NCBI RefSeq assembly: GCF_003086775.1
Contig: NZ_CP026001.1
Location: forward strand, 832,407 to 896,406
Reading direction: 5' to 3'
DNA: 64,000 nt
Source: Stenotrophomonas sp. ZAC14D1_NAIMI4_1
GTDB lineage: Bacteria; Pseudomonadota; Gammaproteobacteria; Xanthomonadales; Xanthomonadaceae
Part shown: positions 60,539 through 64,000 of the stretch, in pieces
How positions within the stretch are numbered: position 1 is the stretch's first letter
Layout: each line of letters opens with the position of its first letter
The notes under the pieces: generated by a model
Databases searched by the model: none
What the model was told of the DNA's origin: nothing
Seen by the model: the letters and a program-made list of their open reading frames with translations, nothing else
Translations under genes and position numbers: made by a program

Positions 60539-61716
60539 GCCGCCGCATGCGCCTGGACGTGGCCATCGTCGGTGGTGGCGTGGTCGGTGCCGCCTGTGCG
60601 CTGGCGCTGGCCGATGCCGGCCTGTCGGTCGCCCTGGTCGAAGGCCGCGAGCCGCCGCCGTGGCAGGCCGCGCAGCCGGACCTGCGCGTGTTCGCCTTCG
60701 CGGCCGACAACGTACAGCTGCTGCAGCGCCTCGGCGTGTGGCCATCGATCGCCCAGGCCCGTGCCTGGCCGTACCGGCGCATGCAGGTGTGGGATGCGGC
60801 CGGTGGCGAGGACCTGCTGTTCGATGCCGATCGCTTCGGCCGTCGCGAGCTGGGCTACATCGTCGAGAACGGACTGCTGCAGGACCGCCTGTGGGCGGCG
60901 CTGCCGGCGGCCGGCGTGCAGCTGCACTGCCCGGCACGGGTGGAAGCGCTGGAGCAGGACGACGAGGGCGTGCGCCTGCGCCTGGACGATGGCCGTCGCC
61001 TGGATGCCGCACTGGCCGTGGCTGCTGATGGCGCCGAATCGACCCTGCGCCAGCTGGCCGGGATCGAGGTCGAGCGCCACGATTACCACCAGCGTGGCGT
61101 GGTGGCCTATGTGGACAGCGAGCTGCCGAACCAGGCCACGGCCTGGCAGCGCTTCCTGCCGGGCGGGCCGCTGGCCCTGCTGCCGGTGGCCGAGCGCCGC
61201 AGCTCGATCGTCTGGACCCTGCCCGAGGACGAGGCTGCACGCGTGCTGGCGCTGGACGAAGCGGCCTTCAACCGTGAACTGACCCGTGCCTTCGCCGCGC
61301 GCCTGGGTGAGCTGCGCCTGGCCTCGCCGCGTGCAGCGTTCCCGCTGCGACGTCAGCTGGCCCGCCACTACGTGGCCGGCCGCGTGCTGGCGCTGGGCGA
61401 TGCTGCCCACGTGGTGCACCCGCTGGCCGGGCAGGGCGTGAACCTGGGGTTGCGCGATGTCGCCGCCCTTCAGCAGTGGCTGGCGCCGTCGGCCGAGCGC
61501 CGTGGCCAGCCGCGCCTGTCGCCGCAGCGCCTGCAGCGCTGGGCGCGCGAGCGTCGCAGTGACAATCACATCGCCGCCTACAGCTTCGATGCGATCAACC
61601 GCCTGTTCTCCAACGACGAGATGCACCTGACCCTGGCCCGCGGCCGCGCGCTGGGCTGCGTCGGCAAGTGGCCGCCGCTGGTGCAGGCATTCTGGAAGCG
61701 CGCCGCTGGCGTGTAA
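60535..61716 (+). CDS. second UbiH/UbiF/UbiI-family FAD hydroxylase
   Basis: 393 residues from the ATG at 60535. It has the same fold as its neighbour, with VAIVGGGVVGAACALALAD, LAVAADGAESTLRQLAGIE, and the classical LALGDAAHVVHPLAGQGVN with Asp, as in UbiI and UbiF. It probably adds a different ring hydroxyl (C5 or C8 position) in ubiquinone synthesis. Which one cannot be told by eye. The operon with ubiH is common in Xanthomonadales and Pseudomonas. Confidence 0.9.
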   Translation: MSRRMRLDVAIVGGGVVGAACALALADAGLSVALVEGREPPPWQAAQPDLRVFAFAADNVQLLQRLGVWPSIAQARAWPYRRMQVWDAAGGEDLLFDADRFGRRELGYIVENGLLQDRLWAALPAAGVQLHCPARVEALEQDDEGVRLRLDDGRRLDAALAVAADGAESTLRQLAGIEVERHDYHQRGVVAYVDSELPNQATAWQRFLPGGPLALLPVAERRSSIVWTLPEDEAARVLALDEAAFNRELTRAFAARLGELRLASPRAAFPLRRQLARHYVAGRVLALGDAAHVVHPLAGQGVNLGLRDVAALQQWLAPSAERRGQPRLSPQRLQRWARERRSDNHIAAYSFDAINRLFSNDEMHLTLARGRALGCVGKWPPLVQAFWKRAAGV

Positions 61717-61720
61717 GCGG

Positions 61721-61862
61721 GTAGCGCCGGGCCATGCCCGGCGAGCGCGCCGCGCGGTTCACCGATGCCGCCGGGCGTGGCCCGGCGCTACCACTGTAGA
61801 TCCACGCCATGCGTGGATGGACATTTGGAATTAAGTCAGTAGATCCACGCCATGCGTGGATG
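61721..61862. repeat. cluster of four palindromic repeats
   Basis: An inverted pair of GTAGCGCCGGGC-type elements (61721-61793) is followed by two direct copies of the GTAGATCCACG type (about 61796-61819 and 61839-61862). It separates the convergent hydroxylase and EF-hand genes. Confidence 0.88.
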
Positions 61863-61879
61863 AACATCGCGAAGGCGGA

Positions 61880-62272
61880 TCAGTCGATCAGCCAACCGGC
61901 CAGATCGGTGCGGTCCAGCTTGCCGCGGCGTTTCACATCCAGCGAATTGAATTCATCGGCCAGCGCGGGGTTGGCCTGTGCTTCTTCGCGGCTGATGAAG
62001 CCATCGCCGTCCACGTCCAGTGCGGCGAAGTGGATGCGGTACTGGCCGACCACGCTGGCCGGGCTGACCGAGCGCACGGTCACCGGCGTTTCGCCCAGCG
62101 GCACGGCGATGTCGACGCTGCCGGTGACGCGGCCACTGGCCAGCGACTGCTGGCGCACCACGCCGCTGTCGTCGCGCAGCGGCGCACTCTGTGCCGGCGC
62201 AGGCAGGGCCACCTGCGCCGATGCAACGGCCGGCAGCAGGGCCATCAGGAGTGGAATCAGTCGGAAGTGCAT
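61880..62272 (-). CDS. exported EF-hand protein
   Basis: 130 residues from the ATG at 62272. It has a signal peptide, MHFRLIPLLMALLPAVASAQ. After a variable stretch comes a beta-like VTGSVDIAVPLGETPVTVRS. A canonical calcium loop, DVDGDGFISREE (all Asp/Glu ligands present), follows at about 88-99. A degenerate second hand (DVKRRGKLDRTD) has lost acidic ligands. It is probably a periplasmic calcium-binding or structural protein. No partner gene is obvious, and it lies between repeats and rlmM. Confidence 0.85.
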   Translation of the reverse strand: MHFRLIPLLMALLPAVASAQVALPAPAQSAPLRDDSGVVRQQSLASGRVTGSVDIAVPLGETPVTVRSVSPASVVGQYRIHFAALDVDGDGFISREEAQANPALADEFNSLDVKRRGKLDRTDLAGWLID

Positions 62273-62286
62273 GCGGGCGTATTCCT

Positions 62287-62310
62287 GGTAGCGCCGGGCC
62301 AGGCCCGGCA
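62287..62310. repeat. GTAGCGCCGGGC-type repeat
   Basis: Single copy with stem GCCGGGCC / GGCCCGGC, 12 bases before the rlmM stop codon and upstream of the EF-hand gene. Confidence 0.8.
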
Positions 62311-62321
62311 GGCGTCGCGCC

Positions 62322-63389
62322 TCAGCGCAGCGGCGAGGCCAGTACGGTGATCTCTTCGCGGTCGTGGTAGAGCTGCTTGGCACGCACCACCAGCGGCTTG
62401 CCGGCCTGCTCCTGGAACAGGTCCAGGCACAGGCGGGTTTCGTCCCAGCGCTTCTTCATCGGCAGCTTCAGGTTGAAGATCGCGTGCCTGCACCAGCCTT
62501 CGCGGAACCAGGTGGCCATGCGTTCGGCCACGCGCCGCGGCTGCTCGACCATGTCGCAGACCATCCAGTCCAACGGCTGATCCGGGTGCCAGTGGAAACC
62601 ATCGGCACGCAGGTGCTCGACCAGGCCGGTGTCCAGCACGTGCTGGCGCAGCGGGCCGTTGTCGATGCTCAGCACGTGCATGTGCTGGCGGGTCAGCACC
62701 CAGGTCCAGCCACCCGGTGCGGCACCGAGGTCGGCGGCACGCATGCCGGGCTTTGCCAGTGCCTCGCGTTCTTCCGGGGTCAGCAGGGTCAGCAGCGCTT
62801 CGTCCAGCTTCAGCGCCGAGCGCGAGGGCGCTTCGGGCAGCAGCTTCAGGCGCGGAATGCCCAGTGCCCACGGTGCGCTGTCGGCCGGGTCGGCCACGCA
62901 CACGAAGGCATGGGTACCGTCGACGAATACCACGTGCAGGCGCGGCAGGCGCGCATTGGGCTTGTCGGTCAGCTTGCCGGCCTTGCGCAGCGCCGGGCGC
63001 AGTGCATTGCCGAAGGCGCGGGCCAGCCCGGACAGCGGCTTGCCGGCATCCGAATCGGGGTGCTCCACCCACAGGTCGCCGAAGCGCGGCGCATCGGCCA
63101 GCACCTCCAGCATCGGGGTGATGCGGTCGGCCGGATCCAGCTGCGGCAGCTCGGCCAGCACCACCAGCTTCTGCCGGGCGAAGATCAGTTCGCGCCAGCG
63201 CAGGCGCGGTGCCAGCGCAGCGGCTTCGTCGCACATGAACAACACGTAGCCATCATTGCGCTGGGTGCGCGAATAGCCGGCGAAACCGGCTTCACCGGCG
63301 CGGAACTGCAGTTCGCCGGCCAGTTCGGGCTCGAAGCCCTGGCGGCACAGGCACAGCAGGCCGATGCCGGCCTCAGTAACGGGCGCCAT
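62322..63389 (-). CDS. rlmM: 23S rRNA 2'-O-ribose methyltransferase RlmM
   Basis: 355 residues from the ATG at 63389 (MAPVTEAGIGLLCLCRQGFE); two earlier Met codons at 63401 and further are possible. It methylates the ribose of C2498 of 23S rRNA (E. coli YgdE). An N-terminal THUMP-like region is followed by an FtsJ/RrmJ Rossmann domain with the SAM motif ADLGAAPGGWTWVL, VLSIDNGPLRQHVL, VCDMVEQPRRVAE and NLKLPMKKRWDE. The Lys-Asp-Lys type catalytic residues are in place. It overlaps the upstream deaminase gene by 17 bases. Confidence 0.95.
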   Translation of the reverse strand: MAPVTEAGIGLLCLCRQGFEPELAGELQFRAGEAGFAGYSRTQRNDGYVLFMCDEAAALAPRLRWRELIFARQKLVVLAELPQLDPADRITPMLEVLADAPRFGDLWVEHPDSDAGKPLSGLARAFGNALRPALRKAGKLTDKPNARLPRLHVVFVDGTHAFVCVADPADSAPWALGIPRLKLLPEAPSRSALKLDEALLTLLTPEEREALAKPGMRAADLGAAPGGWTWVLTRQHMHVLSIDNGPLRQHVLDTGLVEHLRADGFHWHPDQPLDWMVCDMVEQPRRVAERMATWFREGWCRHAIFNLKLPMKKRWDETRLCLDLFQEQAGKPLVVRAKQLYHDREEITVLASPLR

Positions 63390-63933
63390 CACTCTCTCCA
63401 TAGGCGCGCAGCACGCTGCGGGCGTCATCACGGTTCAGGCCCTGCACGACTTCAATGCCGCGCTTGTTGAGCTCACCCACCCAGTCGGCGGGCAGCGGGC
63501 CTTCATCAAATGGGGTCAGTGCTTCCACATCGGCCGAACTGGCGCCGATCAGCAGGCGGTCGATGCCGGCCCACACGGTGGCGCCGTAGCACTGGCAGCA
63601 CGGCTGCGAGCTGGTGGCCAGGGTGATCGGCGACAGCACGGCGTTCAGGCGCGGGGTCTGCAGGCGCTGCTGGGCCAACATGTAGGCCATGTTTTCGGCA
63701 TGCGCCAGCGAGGTCGCATGCGGCATCACCCGGTTCACGCCGGCGGCGATCACCTTGTCTTCCGGCCCGAACACCACCGCGCCGAACGGGCCGCCACTGG
63801 CGTGTTCGATGTTCAGCCGCGACAGCTCGATGGCCAGCGCGACCTTGGCCTCATCGCCGGGATAGCGACGATCCAGGTCGATCTGGTCGTGGATCCAGGC
63901 GGGAAGGGTCAGGTGGACTTGCGCGTACAGCAT
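63373..63933 (-). CDS. cytidine-deaminase-fold nucleoside deaminase
   Basis: 186 residues. The zinc site is complete: HAENMAY with His and the catalytic Glu, and PCCQCYGATVWAG with the two Cys ligands. Preceding GGPFGAVVFGPEDKVIAAG is the usual substrate strand. The length and the C-terminal extension (ADVEALTPFDEGPLPADW) resemble guanine or other nucleobase deaminases rather than TadA. The exact base is undetermined. The 3' end overlaps rlmM, so the two are co-transcribed, the deaminase first. Confidence 0.9.
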   Translation of the reverse strand: MLYAQVHLTLPAWIHDQIDLDRRYPGDEAKVALAIELSRLNIEHASGGPFGAVVFGPEDKVIAAGVNRVMPHATSLAHAENMAYMLAQQRLQTPRLNAVLSPITLATSSQPCCQCYGATVWAGIDRLLIGASSADVEALTPFDEGPLPADWVGELNKRGIEVVQGLNRDDARSVLRAYGESDGARY

Positions 63934-64000
63934 CGCGGGGGTGCCTCGTGTGGAAGGGAAGAGGTGCAGCGGGTTCGGTAACCGGCGCGCAGTGTAGCGG
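63934..64000. other. upstream region of the deaminase gene
   Basis: The final 67 bases hold no open gene of note. They should contain the promoter of the deaminase-rlmM unit, but no clear -10 or -35 is visible. Confidence 0.4.

Overview
The window looks like chromosome of a Stenotrophomonas species, most likely the S. maltophilia complex. The reasons are high-GC coding sequence almost throughout, Xanthomonadaceae-type gene content (ahcY under an SAH riboswitch, hemP with a TonB heme receptor, an lptD-surA-pdxA-rsmA-apaG-apaH block) and many short palindromic elements. The element families are GTAGTGCCGGCC..., GTAGATCCACGCC..., GTAGCGCCGGGC... and GTAGAGTCGA..., the known SMAG-type repeats of that species. 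No rRNA, tRNA, CRISPR array, transposase or prophage was seen.

Layout. 1-2404: tail of an alpha/beta hydrolase and a LytS/LytTR two-component pair. 2411-5522: operon of a secreted DJ-1/PfpI-like protein with a helical tail plus an OmpR-type regulator and kinase. 5628-8815: DUF3228 protein, a small Cys/His protein coupled to a YbaK-type deacylase, and ahcY with its riboswitch. 9059-15103: S9 peptidase, ppc and a solitary 153-residue protein enclosed by repeats. 15186-18363: thioesterase, DUF1444-like protein, metK. 18690-24411: OlsF-like fused acyltransferase coupled to an LpxH-like phosphatase, YdjM-like membrane protein, methyltransferase, dusB. 24412-26513: a small AT-rich island beside a decayed second copy of the rbsK 3' end. 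26514-29969: rbsK, a NupC-type nucleoside permease, an aldo-keto reductase. 30007-34273: Fur-controlled heme uptake operon. 34326-43197: repeat array, ybbP-ybbA divergent from tesA, a second OmpR pair, SGNH hydrolase, dgkA, TerC. 43376-47091: MFS transporter, two large related hairpin elements, LemA and two TPM-domain proteins. 47128-49303: lgt-thyA-folA. 49375-58647: envelope, rRNA and cofactor cluster reading leftward, from an HDAC-like hydrolase and a cobalamin adenosyltransferase to lptD through apaH and a DUF1287 protein. 58656-63933: membrane protein, two ubiquinone hydroxylases, EF-hand protein, rlmM, deaminase.

Genes that work together include the methyl cycle (ahcY and metK, separately transcribed), heme acquisition (hemP, receptor and two accessory genes), folate and dTMP (thyA, folA), and outer-membrane biogenesis (surA folds LptD, and both are coupled).

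The strongest candidate for something undescribed is the island at 24816-26513. It is a two-gene, translationally coupled cassette of a four-helix membrane protein and a DGQHR (DndB-like) protein. It sits at the 3' end of rbsK, and a diverged copy of the rbsK tail plus a terminator lies on its far side. The second candidate is a pair of hairpin elements (44623-44728 and 44848-44951) that share a core in opposite orientation. They show covarying base pairs and completely different but self-complementary arms.
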